DNA from: VAXT01 sp035318925
GTDB taxonomy: Bacteria; Actinomycetota; Thermoleophilia; Gaiellales; Gaiellaceae
NCBI GenBank assembly: GCA_035318925.1
Contig: DATHDS010000041.1
Span: 1 to 64,000, forward strand
Direction: 5' to 3'
Length of the DNA stretch: 64,000 nt
Shown piece after piece: positions 1 through 8,490 of this stretch (position 1 is the first letter of the stretch; every line of letters starts with the position of its first letter). Both the position numbers and the translations under genes were made by a program. The notes beneath the pieces were generated by a model. That model searched no databases. It saw only the letters and a program-made list of their open reading frames with translations, and had not been told where the DNA came from.

Positions 1-488
1 CGACCTTCAACAAGGCGCTCGCGAGGATCAAGAAGGCGGTCGACTCCGGCCAGATCCGGCAGTTCACGGGCAACGACTACAGCGACAAGCTCGCGAAGGG
101 CGACATCTCCGCCGCGATGGCCTGGTCAGGCGACGTCGTCCAGCTGCACGCAGACAACCCGCACCTGCAGTGGAACCTGCCCGACACGGGCGGCGACATC
201 TGGACGGACAACATGCTGATCCCGAAGGGCGGCGACGTTTACACCGCCTCCGTTTACATGAACTTCGTGTACGACCCGAAGATCGCGGCCGAGATCGAGG
301 ACTACGTCAACTACATCTGCCCGGTGGTCGGCGCGAAGGAAGCGCTGCAGAAGATCGATCCAGGCGTCGCGAAGAACACGCTGATCTTCCCGACGAAGAA
401 GATGCTCGACAACGTCCACACGATCGACCCGAACGCCCTCAACAACGAGAAGTACCTCACCGCCTGGCAGAACCTCGTCTCGGCGTAA
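1..488 (+). CDS. Polyamine-type ABC transporter substrate-binding protein, C-terminal part
   Basis: The reading frame is open from base 3 to the TAA at 486-488; the start lies before the window, so only the last 161 residues are visible. The sequence fits the C-terminal lobe of the PotD/PotF family of spermidine/putrescine-binding proteins (KGDISAAMAWSGDVVQL, then GGDIWTDNMLIPKGG, then EIEDYVNYICPVVGAKEAL). Such proteins lie outside the membrane and deliver the ligand to a permease pair. The TAA shares its last A with the ATG of the next permease gene, so the genes are translationally coupled. The ligand (putrescine, spermidine or another cation) cannot be told from this part. Confidence 0.85.
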   Translation, partial: TFNKALARIKKAVDSGQIRQFTGNDYSDKLAKGDISAAMAWSGDVVQLHADNPHLQWNLPDTGGDIWTDNMLIPKGGDVYTASVYMNFVYDPKIAAEIEDYVNYICPVVGAKEALQKIDPGVAKNTLIFPTKKMLDNVHTIDPNALNNEKYLTAWQNLVSA

Positions 489-1339
489 TGAGCTTTCGGC
501 ACCGAGGACTGACGCCGTACCTGCTGCTCGCGCCCGGCGTGGCGTGGCTTGCGGCGTTCTTCCTCGTGCCGCTGGGCTTCCTCGCGTACCAGTCGCTCGA
601 GTCGGGGTCGCTCGACTTCGGCTACGCCTTCTCCTGGGCGTGGGGGAACTACTGGGACGTGATCCGGACCTACCACTCCCACTTCGTGCGGTCGCTCGAG
701 TACGCGGGCATCGCAACGGTGCTCGCGCTCGTCGTCAGCTATCCGGTCGCGTACTGGATCGCGTTCCGCGGGGGGCGGTGGAAGAACCTGTTGCTGCTCT
801 TCATCGTCGCGCCGTTCTTCGTCACGTACCTGATCCGCACGCTCGCCTGGGAGACCATCCTCGCCGACCACGGGATCGTCGTGAACACGCTCCGCAACCT
901 GCATCTCCTGGGATCCGGCGGACGGCTCCTCGCGACCTCGGTCGCGGTCGTCACGGGGATCACCTACAACTTCCTGCCCTTCATGGCCCTGCCGCTCTAC
1001 GTATCGCTGGAGGGAATCGACGAGCGCCTGATCGAGGCCGCCGAGGACCTGTACGCGAGCAAGGTGCAGGCTTTCCTCCGCGTGACGCTTCCGCTCTCGC
1101 TGCCGGGCGTGGTCGCCGGCACGCTCCTGACGTTCATCCCCGCCACCGGGGACTTCATCAACGCGCGGCTCCTCGGCACGCCGAACCAGTACATGATCGG
1201 AAACGTCATCGAGTCGAAGTTCTTCAACCTGCTCGACTACCCGGAGGCGGCGGCGCTGTCGTTCACCCTGATGGCCGTGGTGCTGATCGTGATCGCGATC
1301 TACGCGCGCGCGATCGGGACGGAGAAGCTGACCGGATGA
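488..1339 (+). CDS. potB: ABC transporter permease, PotB-like
   Basis: Integral membrane subunit of a polyamine-type importer, 283 aa, with about six hydrophobic segments beginning at residue 10 (LTPYLLLAPGVAWLAAFF). The cytoplasmic EAA loop that docks on the ATPase is visible near residues 180-205 (EAAEDLYASKVQAFLRVTLP). I chose the ATG at 488 because it overlaps the stop of the binding-protein gene and gives the expected PotB length and N-terminus; the frame stays open further upstream inside that gene. The end overlaps the next start as ATGA. The transporter ATPase is not in the window and probably lies upstream. Confidence 0.9.
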   Translation: MSFRHRGLTPYLLLAPGVAWLAAFFLVPLGFLAYQSLESGSLDFGYAFSWAWGNYWDVIRTYHSHFVRSLEYAGIATVLALVVSYPVAYWIAFRGGRWKNLLLLFIVAPFFVTYLIRTLAWETILADHGIVVNTLRNLHLLGSGGRLLATSVAVVTGITYNFLPFMALPLYVSLEGIDERLIEAAEDLYASKVQAFLRVTLPLSLPGVVAGTLLTFIPATGDFINARLLGTPNQYMIGNVIESKFFNLLDYPEAAALSFTLMAVVLIVIAIYARAIGTEKLTG

Positions 1340-2130
1340 AGTTCGTCCGCCGCCACCTCCTGACGGGCTACGCGATCGCAGCGTTCGCCTACCTGCTCGT
1401 ACCGATCGGGATCGTGATCGCCTTCTCCTTCAACGATCCAGCCGGCCACTTCAACTACACGTGGCAGGGGTTCACCTTCGACCAGTGGCGGAACTGGGAC
1501 GGCGTCCCCGGGCTACGGGACGCGATGGTGCTGTCGCTCGAAATCGCTCTGCTCGCGAGCGTCGTCGCCACGGCGCTCGGGACGCTGATCGCGCTCGCGC
1601 TCGTCCGCTACGGTTTCCGCGGCCGCGGCGGGACGAACCTGCTCATCTTCGTGCCGATGGCGACCCCGGAGGTCGTGCTCGGCGCCGCGCTGCTCGCCCT
1701 GTTCCTCAACCTGAGCTTCGTCACCCTTGGGTACTGGACGATCCTGATCGCCCACATCATGTTCTGCATCAGCTACGTCGTCGTGACGGTGAAAGCACGG
1801 CTGATCGGCTTCGACCGGAGCCTCGAGGAAGCCGCGATGGATCTGGGTGCAAACGAGCTCACCACGTTCCGCAAGGTGACACTCCCGCTGATCGCGCCGG
1901 CGATCCTGGCCGGCGGACTGCTCTCCTTCGCGCTCTCGATCGACGACTTCGTCATCACGTACTTCAACGCCGGCTCTGACATCACGTTTCCGCTCTTCGT
2001 ATGGGGCGCTGCGCAGCGAGGGGTGCCGCCGCAGGTTAACGTGATGGGCACCGTGATCTTCGCGTTCACAATCGCCGTGATGCTGATCAATGTGGTTGTG
2101 CAACGTCGTAAAGAAGGGCAGACCGCATGA
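1336..2130 (+). CDS. potC: ABC transporter permease, PotC-like
   Basis: Second membrane subunit of the importer, 264 aa. It starts at an ATG overlapping the stop of the PotB-like gene (ATGA) and ends in another ATGA shared with the aminotransferase gene. The EAA loop is clear (LEEAAMDLGANELTTFRKVT, about residues 155-175), followed by LPLIAPAILAGGLLSFALS and IDDFVITYF, which are typical of PotC/PotI permeases. The strict four-base overlaps mean transporter and aminotransferase are expressed together, which suggests the imported amine is a substrate of that enzyme (inference). Confidence 0.9.
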   Translation: MKFVRRHLLTGYAIAAFAYLLVPIGIVIAFSFNDPAGHFNYTWQGFTFDQWRNWDGVPGLRDAMVLSLEIALLASVVATALGTLIALALVRYGFRGRGGTNLLIFVPMATPEVVLGAALLALFLNLSFVTLGYWTILIAHIMFCISYVVVTVKARLIGFDRSLEEAAMDLGANELTTFRKVTLPLIAPAILAGGLLSFALSIDDFVITYFNAGSDITFPLFVWGAAQRGVPPQVNVMGTVIFAFTIAVMLINVVVQRRKEGQTA

Positions 2131-3512
2131 GCACCAAAGTTGCCGCGACCCAGATCGATCGCGGGCGCGTTCAGGAACTGACCGAGCGCGAGAGCAAGCG
2201 GCTGGACGAGCAGACCCAGGGCTCCAAGAGGATGTACGAGCGGGCACGAAAGGTGCTCCCGGGCGGCGTCCCGTCCTCGTACCACAGTCGTGAGCCGTGG
2301 CCGCTCTACCTCGAGCGCGGCGAGGGCGCGGTCGTCTGGGACGTCGACGGCCGCCGGCTCTGGGACTTCCACAACGGTTTCGGATCGATGCCGCAGGGCC
2401 ATGCGCATCCGGCGATCGTCAGGGCGATCGAGGAGCGCGCGCGGTTGGGGACGCACTTCGCCGCCCCGACCGAGGACGGGATCGAGGTCGCCGAGGAGCT
2501 GGCGCGACGCTTCGGGCTGCCGAAATGGCGCTTCAACAACTCCGGATCCGAGGCGACGATGGACGCGATCAGGATCGCCCGCGGGGTGACCGGGCGCGAC
2601 ACGATCCTCAAGATCTTCGGCTCCTACCACGGCCACCACGACGCGGTCATGGTCGCCGCCGGGGACGTCGACACCGAGGTCGATCCCGACGACATTCCTT
2701 CCACCCGGTACGGCGGCGGCATACCGCAGGCGGTCGCCGATCTGACGATCGCGGTTCCGTTCAACGACGCCGGCGCCCTGGCGAGACGCATCGAACGCCT
2801 CGAGGCAGAGGGACGAAAGCCTGCATGCCTGATCATGGAGGCGGCGATGATGAACATCGGCGTCGTCATGCCCGAGGACGGCTACCTCGAGGCCGTACGG
2901 GACATCACGACGCGGCACGATGTCGTGCTCATCTTCGACGAGGTCAAGACAGGCCTGGCGATCGCCGCCGGTGGCGCGACCGAGCGCTTTGGCGTGCAGC
3001 CGGACATGGTCACGCTGGCGAAGACGCTCGGCGGCGGACTGCCCTCCGGGGCGATCGGCGGCACGGACGAGGTGATGGCCGTCGTCGAGGCCGGGACGGT
3101 CCACCAGGTGGGCACGTTCAACGGGAACCCGCTGACGATGGCCGCAGCGAAAGCCAGCCTGCTCGAGGTGCTGACACCCGAGGCCTATGAGCACCTCGAC
3201 CGGATCAACGAGCGGCTCTTGCGCGGCTGCCAAGACGTGATCGACCGCCACGACCTCCCGGGCTACAGCGTCGGAGTCGGCAGCAAGGGCTGCGTCACGT
3301 TCGCGAACGAGAAGGTGACCGACTTCGCGACGTTCAAGAAGCACCAGGACGTCGACCTGGCGGAGCTCGCCTGGCTCTACAACCTGAACCGGGGGGTCTT
3401 CATGACACCGGGTCGCGAGGAGGAGTGGACGCTCTCGGTCGCGCACACCGACGAGGCGGCCGACGCGTACGTCGGGGTCTTCGAGGAGCTCGCGCAGGAC
3501 CTGACCGCGTAG
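2127..3512 (+). CDS. Class III PLP-dependent aminotransferase (GSA-aminotransferase-like)
   Basis: 461 aa, a normal length for fold-type I class III aminotransferases. Visible signatures are the phosphate-binding NNSGSEATMDAIRIAR (about residue 130), GSYHGHHDA, the cofactor aspartate in LIFDEVKTG, and the Schiff-base lysine in TLAKTLGGGLPSGAIGG (about residue 298). The sequence is closest in style to glutamate-1-semialdehyde aminomutase-like proteins, but the place directly after polyamine permease genes with an ATGA overlap argues for transamination of an imported amine or omega-amino acid, not for heme synthesis (inference). The first 30 residues are a polar N-terminal extension. The gene is followed directly by the long palindrome at 3511-3674. 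Confidence 0.85.
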   Translation: MSTKVAATQIDRGRVQELTERESKRLDEQTQGSKRMYERARKVLPGGVPSSYHSREPWPLYLERGEGAVVWDVDGRRLWDFHNGFGSMPQGHAHPAIVRAIEERARLGTHFAAPTEDGIEVAEELARRFGLPKWRFNNSGSEATMDAIRIARGVTGRDTILKIFGSYHGHHDAVMVAAGDVDTEVDPDDIPSTRYGGGIPQAVADLTIAVPFNDAGALARRIERLEAEGRKPACLIMEAAMMNIGVVMPEDGYLEAVRDITTRHDVVLIFDEVKTGLAIAAGGATERFGVQPDMVTLAKTLGGGLPSGAIGGTDEVMAVVEAGTVHQVGTFNGNPLTMAAAKASLLEVLTPEAYEHLDRINERLLRGCQDVIDRHDLPGYSVGVGSKGCVTFANEKVTDFATFKKHQDVDLAELAWLYNLNRGVFMTPGREEEWTLSVAHTDEAADAYVGVFEELAQDLTA

Positions 3513-3674
3513 TGCCCCTGCCGGTGATGCCGGCGAGCTTCTGGGTCGCGAGCACCAAGCCAGAGGCCGCACTCGTCCGCGGCCCAGGCTTGCAGCCTGG
3601 GCAAGGGCGAGGGTGGGCTCTGGCGCCGCGTGATCGCGGGCCAGAAGCCGGCATGTATCGCCGGCAGGGGCACT
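3511..3674. repeat. 164-bp imperfect palindrome filling the intergenic space
   Basis: The whole space between the aminotransferase stop and the next start reads nearly the same on both strands. The outer arms AGTGCCCCTGCCGG (3511-3524) and CCGGCAGGGGCACT (3661-3674) are exact complements. The centre GCCCAGGCT-TGC-AGCCTGGGC (3582-3602) is a perfect 9-bp stem with a 3-nt loop. The parts between match at roughly 60-80% by eye. A transcript would fold into one long hairpin. This could be a MITE/REP-like element or a very long terminator. I see no flanking target duplication. Confidence 0.8.
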
Positions 3675-3676
3675 GA

Positions 3677-3952
3677 GTGGCGCGGATCAGCGTCACGGTG
3701 TCGCCCGGCGCGAGTCGGAGCGAGCTCGTGGGACGCCATGGAGACGGCTGGCGTGTGCGGGTCGCAGCTGCGCCCGAGCGGGGCCGCGCGAACGACGCGC
3801 TGTGCTCGCTGCTCGCTGCGGTGCTCAACGTGCCAGTGGCCTCGGTACGGGTCGCTGGTGGACACCGCGGCCGGTCAAAGGTGGTTGAGATCGATGACCT
3901 CAACCTGGGAGAGATCGAATGCCGACTGACGCGAGTAAGCTCGAGAGCGTGA
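3677..3952 (+). CDS. DUF167 (YggU/UPF0235) family protein
   Basis: 91-aa protein beginning with GTG three bases after the palindrome. It matches the small DUF167/YggU fold: ARISVTVSPGASRSELVG, then WRVRVAAAPERGRANDAL with its typical PxxGxAN-like turn, then VRVAGGHRGRSKVVEI. The function of this family is not established. The end overlaps the downstream lipoprotein start as GTGA. It is cytoplasmic, with no signal peptide. The family assignment is fairly secure; no role can be read from the context. Confidence 0.8.
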   Translation: MARISVTVSPGASRSELVGRHGDGWRVRVAAAPERGRANDALCSLLAAVLNVPVASVRVAGGHRGRSKVVEIDDLNLGEIECRLTRVSSRA

Positions 3953-4545
3953 CGCGACTCGCGATAGCAGTCTTTCTCGCCCTCATCGTGGCAGGGTGCG
4001 GCAGTGTCTCGAGGAGCGGCGAACCGGCCTCGACCTCGCCGTCCTCTCCACCTCCGATGGCCACGACATCGGACTGCGAGCCGCTCCCGCACACCGCTCT
4101 CACGTCGCGCACGAGCCCGGCGATCGAGAACCGGGCAACGATGTACCTCACGGGCGTATCCGAGGACACCGAGTACAACGGGTGCTCCGCAATCGTCATG
4201 TTCGATTTCGAGAAGCAAGCACCAGGGCCTGGATTCGAGGTCTCGTACCAGCCCGCGAGCACGGCCAAGTTCGAGGACGGCTCCGGCAATCCCGTCGACA
4301 TCGACGGAACCGCGTTCCTCGTGGTCAAGCTGACCCCGGCGATGACGGCCAAGATCGACGGCGACCACGTGACGAAGACCTACACAGGCCCCAACCGGGT
4401 CCAATCGGATGTCCCATCATTCATCAAGGAGATCGTGAAGACCGGCGATTTCGAGAACACCGTGACCTGGGTGATCGGGCTCGACGAGAAGCGGCCGTTC
4501 AAGACGAACGCGTCCGGATCGCAGCTCGAGGTCGACATCGGCTGA
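3949..4545 (+). CDS. Putative lipoprotein, unknown function
   Basis: I place the start at the GTG at 3949, which overlaps the previous stop as GTGA and begins directly with a lipoprotein signal peptide (MTRLAIAVFLALIVAGCG, lipobox IVAGC with the modified Cys near residue 17). An in-frame ATG at 3919 would put ten polar residues in front of it and is less likely. The mature part starts with a Ser/Pro/Thr linker. It has two Cys pairs' worth of spacing (SDCEPL, NGCSAIVMFDFEKQ) and a beta-rich domain of about 150 residues. It resembles small DUF4352-type exported domains in style, but I cannot assign a family. Total length 198 aa. Confidence 0.7.
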   Translation: MTRLAIAVFLALIVAGCGSVSRSGEPASTSPSSPPPMATTSDCEPLPHTALTSRTSPAIENRATMYLTGVSEDTEYNGCSAIVMFDFEKQAPGPGFEVSYQPASTAKFEDGSGNPVDIDGTAFLVVKLTPAMTAKIDGDHVTKTYTGPNRVQSDVPSFIKEIVKTGDFENTVTWVIGLDEKRPFKTNASGSQLEVDIG

Positions 4546-4714
4546 TTCTTAGGAGTTTCGTGCGGAGACCCGCGCTGCGAGGCGAGTGTCGACCTCGCCG
4601 TCGGCGGTCTCGCTGTGGGCGATTGAGGCGGAAATTCCCGCAGCCCGCGGCTCGTTCTCGATTGCGGTTAGATGGTCACATGCCCAGCGGGTTGCGATCT
4701 GAGCGAAGGCGCGT

Positions 4715-4720
4715 TAGGTT
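4715..4720 (+). promoter_or_regulatory. TANNNT -10 box of a leaderless gene
   Basis: TAGGTT lies 7 nt before the GTG at 4728, the spacing expected when transcription starts at the start codon. It favours 4728 over the in-frame ATG at 4680. Confidence 0.45.
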
Positions 4721-4727
4721 TCTGGCC

Positions 4728-5804
4728 GTGCTGAGGCGCTTTGTCCTCGCTCTTACGGTGTTGGCCCTCGCCGGATCGGCGGCGTCGCTCGCATCTGGGG
4801 CCGCCAAGCCCGCATTCCCCACCTCTGGAACCGGTCGGGCGTACAGCTGGCACGACACGCCCACGGGCTCGACTGCGTCGCTGCGGGGACTCTCAGCCGT
4901 CAGCGCGAGCACGGCGTGGTCGAGCGGCAGCGGAGGAACGGTCCTGCGCACGGTCGACCGCGGCGCGACCTGGCAGGCGATCGGTCCGTCCGGCACGGAC
5001 ACGCTTCAGTTCCGAGACATCGAGGCGTTCGACGCCGACCGAGCAGTCATCCTCTCGATCGGGAACGGCAGCGACTCGCGGATCTACGTCACGTCGGACG
5101 GAGGCCAGAGCTGGACGCTCGCGTTCGTGAACGACGACGCGAACGCGTTCTACGACTGCATGACGTTCTTCGACGACCGGCGCGGTCTGGCGCTGTCCGA
5201 TCCTCCCGACGGCGTCAAGTTCAGGATCCTTGCCACATCCGACGGTGGCCAGAGCTGGCATGTCGTCGATCCGGCCGGAATGCCAGCGGCCCTGTCCGGC
5301 GAGTTCGCCTTCGCAGCGAGCGGACAGTGCATCGCATCCGACCACGGGCGTCGCGCCTGGTTCGGCACGGGCGGCGGGGCGCAGGCCCGGGTCTTCCGCT
5401 CGGACGACCGCGGCCAGACCTGGAGCGTCAGCCCCACGCCGATTCTGAGCAGCCCGACCGCCGGCATCTTCTCCCTCGCCTTCAAGGGGCAGCAGCATGG
5501 TCTTGCAGTGGGCGGAGACTTTGCGGCGCCGACCGCCTCGCCGGACAACTTCGCGTCCACCGACGACGGTGGCAGCACGTGGCAGCTCGTGCCGGGCGCT
5601 CCGCCGGAGTACCGATCGGGCGCCGCCTGGGTGGACGGCCACACGGTGATCGCAGTCGGGCCATCCGGCAGCGACGTCAGCACGAACGGCGGTACGAGCT
5701 GGCGGCGCTTCGACGACGGAAGCCTGCACACGACCGACTGCGCGAGCCCGGTCAGCTGCTGGGCCTCCGGGGCGGACGGCCGCGCCGCGTATCTCGTCCG
5801 CTAG
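4728..5804 (+). CDS. Secreted Asp-box beta-propeller (Ycf48-like)
   Basis: 358 aa. The GTG start at 4728 gives a compact signal peptide (LRRFVLALTVLALAGSAASL) and follows a TANNNT box; an ATG at 4680 in the same frame would add 16 mostly basic residues. The mature protein contains at least six Asp-box turns of the S-x-D-x-G-x-T/S-W type (VDRGATW, SDGGQSW twice, DDRGQTW, DDGGSTW, TNGGTSW), one per propeller blade. This is the architecture of photosystem II assembly factor Ycf48-like and BNR-repeat proteins. In non-photosynthetic bacteria such proteins are exported and of unknown role. No sialidase catalytic residues can be assigned. Confidence 0.75.
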   Translation: MLRRFVLALTVLALAGSAASLASGAAKPAFPTSGTGRAYSWHDTPTGSTASLRGLSAVSASTAWSSGSGGTVLRTVDRGATWQAIGPSGTDTLQFRDIEAFDADRAVILSIGNGSDSRIYVTSDGGQSWTLAFVNDDANAFYDCMTFFDDRRGLALSDPPDGVKFRILATSDGGQSWHVVDPAGMPAALSGEFAFAASGQCIASDHGRRAWFGTGGGAQARVFRSDDRGQTWSVSPTPILSSPTAGIFSLAFKGQQHGLAVGGDFAAPTASPDNFASTDDGGSTWQLVPGAPPEYRSGAAWVDGHTVIAVGPSGSDVSTNGGTSWRRFDDGSLHTTDCASPVSCWASGADGRAAYLVR

Positions 5805-5836
5805 CGGCACGGGCCGCGCAAGCGAGAATGTAGGGC

Positions 5837-6760
5837 ATGGCAAGAGTGCTGTTCGCACAAGGGGTGCACGGCGCGATCGTGCGCTCGATCCAGCGGCGGC
5901 TCGCGGCGCGCGGCTTCGATCCGAAGGGCATCGACGGCGGCTACGGCACGAACACGCGGAAGGCAGTGAGCGCGTTTCAGCAGCAGAACGGGATCCAGCG
6001 GACCGGAGAAGTGACCGTGCCGACGTGGCGGAAGCTTATGAACGGCCCGGTTCCCCCCATCAGAGACCGTGCGCTCCAACTGATCGCTGCCTTCGAAGGA
6101 CATGACTTCACGCTCGCGCAGGGAAACTTCGACGGCGCCGGGATCACGTGGGGCATCATCGGCTTCACGCTCCAGGGCGGCGAGCTGAACAGGATCATCC
6201 TCCGAATCCAGGACGGCCATCCCGCCCTCGTCAGGCAGGCCTTCGGGGCCAAGACGGACCAGCTGCTCGAGGTCATGCGCGGCCCGAAGACGCGGCAGAT
6301 GGCGTTCGCGAACTCGATCAGTCTCGGGCCCAACAAGGCGCGGCTTGCCGAGCCGTGGCGCACCGGGTTCCGGATTTTCGGCGAGCTGCCGGCCGTGCAA
6401 GCGCTTCAGCTCGAGCTCGTCGTCCGGGACTACTTCCGGCCGGCCAAGCAGACGGCGCGCGGCCTGCGCCTGAAGACCGAGCTCGGCCTCGCCCTCGCCT
6501 TCGACATCCACGTGCAGAACGGCGGCCTCTCTACCGCTGCGCGCGAGGAGATCAAGAGGCAGCTGGCGCAGCATCCGATCGACCGGGAGCAGGAGCGACG
6601 GGTGATCATCGCCAACGCCGTCGTGAAGCAGTCGGTGCCCCGGTTCCGACAGGACGTTCGCTCCCGCAAGCTCGCCATCGCAACCGGCGCCGGCACGGTG
6701 CACGGAGAGCTCTTCATGCTCCGCAACTGGGGCCTCGCCGATGTGGGGCTTGCGGCGTAA
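5837..6760 (+). CDS. Peptidoglycan-binding domain plus chitosanase-like domain protein
   Basis: 307 aa. Residues 5-65 form a PG_binding_1 domain (VRSIQRRLAARGFDPKGIDG, then GTNTRKAVSAFQQQNGI). Residues 75-300 resemble a GH46-type chitosanase/lysozyme-like fold: IAAFEGHDF supplies the candidate catalytic Glu, and GNFDGAGITWGIIGFTLQGG matches the conserved active-site segment where GH46 enzymes have GDGRGITaGriGF. No signal peptide is visible, which is odd for a wall or chitosan hydrolase; non-classical export or an intracellular role are both open. Fold assignment moderate, substrate unknown. Confidence 0.7.
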   Translation: MARVLFAQGVHGAIVRSIQRRLAARGFDPKGIDGGYGTNTRKAVSAFQQQNGIQRTGEVTVPTWRKLMNGPVPPIRDRALQLIAAFEGHDFTLAQGNFDGAGITWGIIGFTLQGGELNRIILRIQDGHPALVRQAFGAKTDQLLEVMRGPKTRQMAFANSISLGPNKARLAEPWRTGFRIFGELPAVQALQLELVVRDYFRPAKQTARGLRLKTELGLALAFDIHVQNGGLSTAAREEIKRQLAQHPIDREQERRVIIANAVVKQSVPRFRQDVRSRKLAIATGAGTVHGELFMLRNWGLADVGLAA

Positions 6761-6817
6761 CGCGCGCGCTAGCTGGACAAGTGCTGAGTTTCGGTTTGGC
6801 GAAGTGGGGAGACCATC

Positions 6818-6892
6818 ATGGCCAAGAGGCGTCCGCGCATGCTGCGGCGCTTTCTAGCGAGTTCCCACAGCAAAGGGGAGGCACCTCGATGA
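6818..6892 (+). CDS. Possible 24-residue leader peptide ahead of the sialidase-like gene
   Basis: ATG at 6818 opens 24 codons ending in a TGA (6890-6892) that overlaps the ATG of the next gene as ATGA. It has its own purine-rich Shine-Dalgarno (GGGGAGA, 6807-6813). The product is strongly basic (MAKRRPRMLRRF at the start) and contains the ribosome-binding site of the next gene in its 3' end. The overlap and separate Shine-Dalgarno suggest translational coupling; it may equally be chance. No family recognised. Confidence 0.4.
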   Translation: MAKRRPRMLRRFLASSHSKGEAPR

Positions 6893-8349
6893 AGATTCGA
6901 ATCAGACGCGCGGCCGTCGCCGCAGCGCTCGCCGTCGCCACAGTGGCTACGCTCGCCGGCTTCGCCGGCGCCAACGTCCCGCTGACGCAAGTGAGCGTGG
7001 ATCCGTATGTGAACACGACGAGCCAGCACGCGACCGAGGTCGAGCCCGACACATTCGCCTTCGGTGCCACGGTCGTCGCGACGTTCCAGGTCGGCCGCTT
7101 CTTCAACGGGGGTGGCAGCGACATCGGCTTCGTCCGCTCCGGCGACGGCGGCGCCACGTGGGACGCTCCCGGATTCCTACATTTGACGTTCAACTCCGGT
7201 TCGCAGGGCCCGTATGAGAGGGCGAGCGATGCGAGCGTCGCCTACGACGCCGCCCATGGCGTCTGGCTGATCTCGTCGCTCCCGCTGCTGCCCGACGTGA
7301 GCTCACCAACCGTGCTGATCAACCGCTCGACCGACGACGGCCGGACGTGGGGCTCTCCAATGAGCATTCCGCCGCCCGTCTCGAACTCTGTCGACCTCGA
7401 CAAGAACTGGACCGTCTGCGACAACCATCCCGCTAGCCCCTTCTTTGGCCACTGCTACACGCAGTTCGACAACTTCGGCGACGGCGACCGCATGCTGATG
7501 AGCACGTCGACCGACGGCGGGCTGACCTGGAGCACGCCGATTCAGCCGGCCGGCCACAAGGGCCTCGGGGGTCAGCCCGTCGTGCAGCCGAGCGGTCGAG
7601 TCGTCGTGCCGTACGAGGCGCTGAACAATGCGATCTCGGCGTTCTACTCCGACGACGGCGGCGCATCCTGGAGCAGCGCGGTCAAGGTGGCAGCCATCCA
7701 CTCCCATGACGTCGCCGGCGGTCTCCGGACGAGCCCGCTTCCGAGCGCCGAGATCGCTGCCGACGGGACGGTCTATGTCGCCTGGCAGGACTGCCGCTTC
7801 CGCAAGCACTGTGGCTCCAACGACATCGTTTTCTCGACATCTACCGACGGCGTGAGCTGGAGCGCTCCGGCCCGGGTGCCGATCGACCCGGTCACGAGCT
7901 CGGCCGACTACTTCATCCCAGGGCTTGCGGTCGATCCGGCGAGCTCGGGCAGCAGCACGCGACTGGCGCTGACCTATTACTTCTATCCGGATGCAGGCTG
8001 CACCGGCGGGTGCCAGCTCGACGTCGGTTACACGTCGTCGTCCGACGGCGGAGCCAGCTGGGGAGCCCCAACCCAGCTCGCGGGGCCGATGATGCTCAGC
8101 GACATCGCGCAGACGTCACAAGGGTCGATGGTCGGCGACTACATTTCGACGTCGATCTCGGGGGCAACGGCGACAGCGGTCTTCGCCGTCGGGCTCCCGC
8201 ACTCGGGGAGCACGTTCAACGAAGCGATGTACGCCCCGACGACACCGCTCCCCATCGCAACCACTGATCGGGCCACACGCGCCGCGAGCAGCCGGGGCGT
8301 GGTCGTGTCGGGGACCGGCGCCCGAAACGGCGCGATTCATCGCCGCTGA
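6889..8349 (+). CDS. Secreted sialidase-like (BNR/Asp-box) protein
   Basis: 486 aa. The ATG at 6889 follows a strong Shine-Dalgarno (AAGGGGAGG, about 8 nt upstream) and begins a Sec signal peptide (KIRIRRAAVAAALAVATVAT, likely cut after FAGA). At least six Asp-box motifs follow (SGDGGATW, STDDGRTW, STDGGLTW, SDDGGASW, STDGVSW, SSDGGASW), giving a six-bladed exo-sialidase-type propeller. Four closely spaced Cys pairs (for example VCDNHP and GHCYTQF; DCRF and KHCGS) probably form disulfides outside the cell. The catalytic arginine triad and nucleophile Tyr of true sialidases cannot be assigned with confidence. A strong terminator follows. Confidence 0.75.
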   Translation: MKIRIRRAAVAAALAVATVATLAGFAGANVPLTQVSVDPYVNTTSQHATEVEPDTFAFGATVVATFQVGRFFNGGGSDIGFVRSGDGGATWDAPGFLHLTFNSGSQGPYERASDASVAYDAAHGVWLISSLPLLPDVSSPTVLINRSTDDGRTWGSPMSIPPPVSNSVDLDKNWTVCDNHPASPFFGHCYTQFDNFGDGDRMLMSTSTDGGLTWSTPIQPAGHKGLGGQPVVQPSGRVVVPYEALNNAISAFYSDDGGASWSSAVKVAAIHSHDVAGGLRTSPLPSAEIAADGTVYVAWQDCRFRKHCGSNDIVFSTSTDGVSWSAPARVPIDPVTSSADYFIPGLAVDPASSGSSTRLALTYYFYPDAGCTGGCQLDVGYTSSSDGGASWGAPTQLAGPMMLSDIAQTSQGSMVGDYISTSISGATATAVFAVGLPHSGSTFNEAMYAPTTPLPIATTDRATRAASSRGVVVSGTGARNGAIHRR

Positions 8350-8362
8350 GACAAGACGATCG

Positions 8363-8404
8363 ACGGGCCGGGCGCGCCTTGACGACGAGGCGCGCCCGGC
8401 CCGT
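8363..8404 (+). terminator. GC-rich 16-bp hairpin after the sialidase-like gene
   Basis: Perfect inverted repeat ACGGGCCGGGCGCGCC (8363-8378) / GGCGCGCCCGGCCCGT (8389-8404) with a 10-nt loop, 13 bases after the stop. There is no T-run, which is usual in such high-GC genomes. Confidence 0.75.
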
Positions 8405-8421
8405 GCCACGTTGGGAAGCGC

Positions 8422-8490
8422 CTAGTCGCGCTCGATCAGCTCGATCCGGAAGCCGTCCGGGAAATGAACAATTGCGAACTGAACGTTCTG
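8422..8490 (-). pseudogene. C-terminal remnant of a VOC/glyoxalase gene
   Basis: On the minus strand the last 22 codons before the stop at 8422 read as a VOC C-terminus (FAIVHFPDGFRIELIERD). This closely resembles the end of the intact neighbour at 8820 (FVRDPDGYRVEIIERS). The frame stays open to 8793, but the upstream part shows no glyoxalase features. I therefore read it as a decayed or truncated duplicate. The rest of 8405-8819 holds nothing else I can support. Confidence 0.5.

Noticed and set aside
1773..3572. 599-codon open frame on the minus strand
   Set aside because: Shadow of the PotC-like and aminotransferase genes; no domain or start signal.
4680..4727. Upstream ATG for the Ycf48-like gene
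   Set aside because: It adds an Arg-rich N-region without Shine-Dalgarno; the GTG at 4728 has a TANNNT box at leaderless spacing and a cleaner signal peptide. Not excluded.
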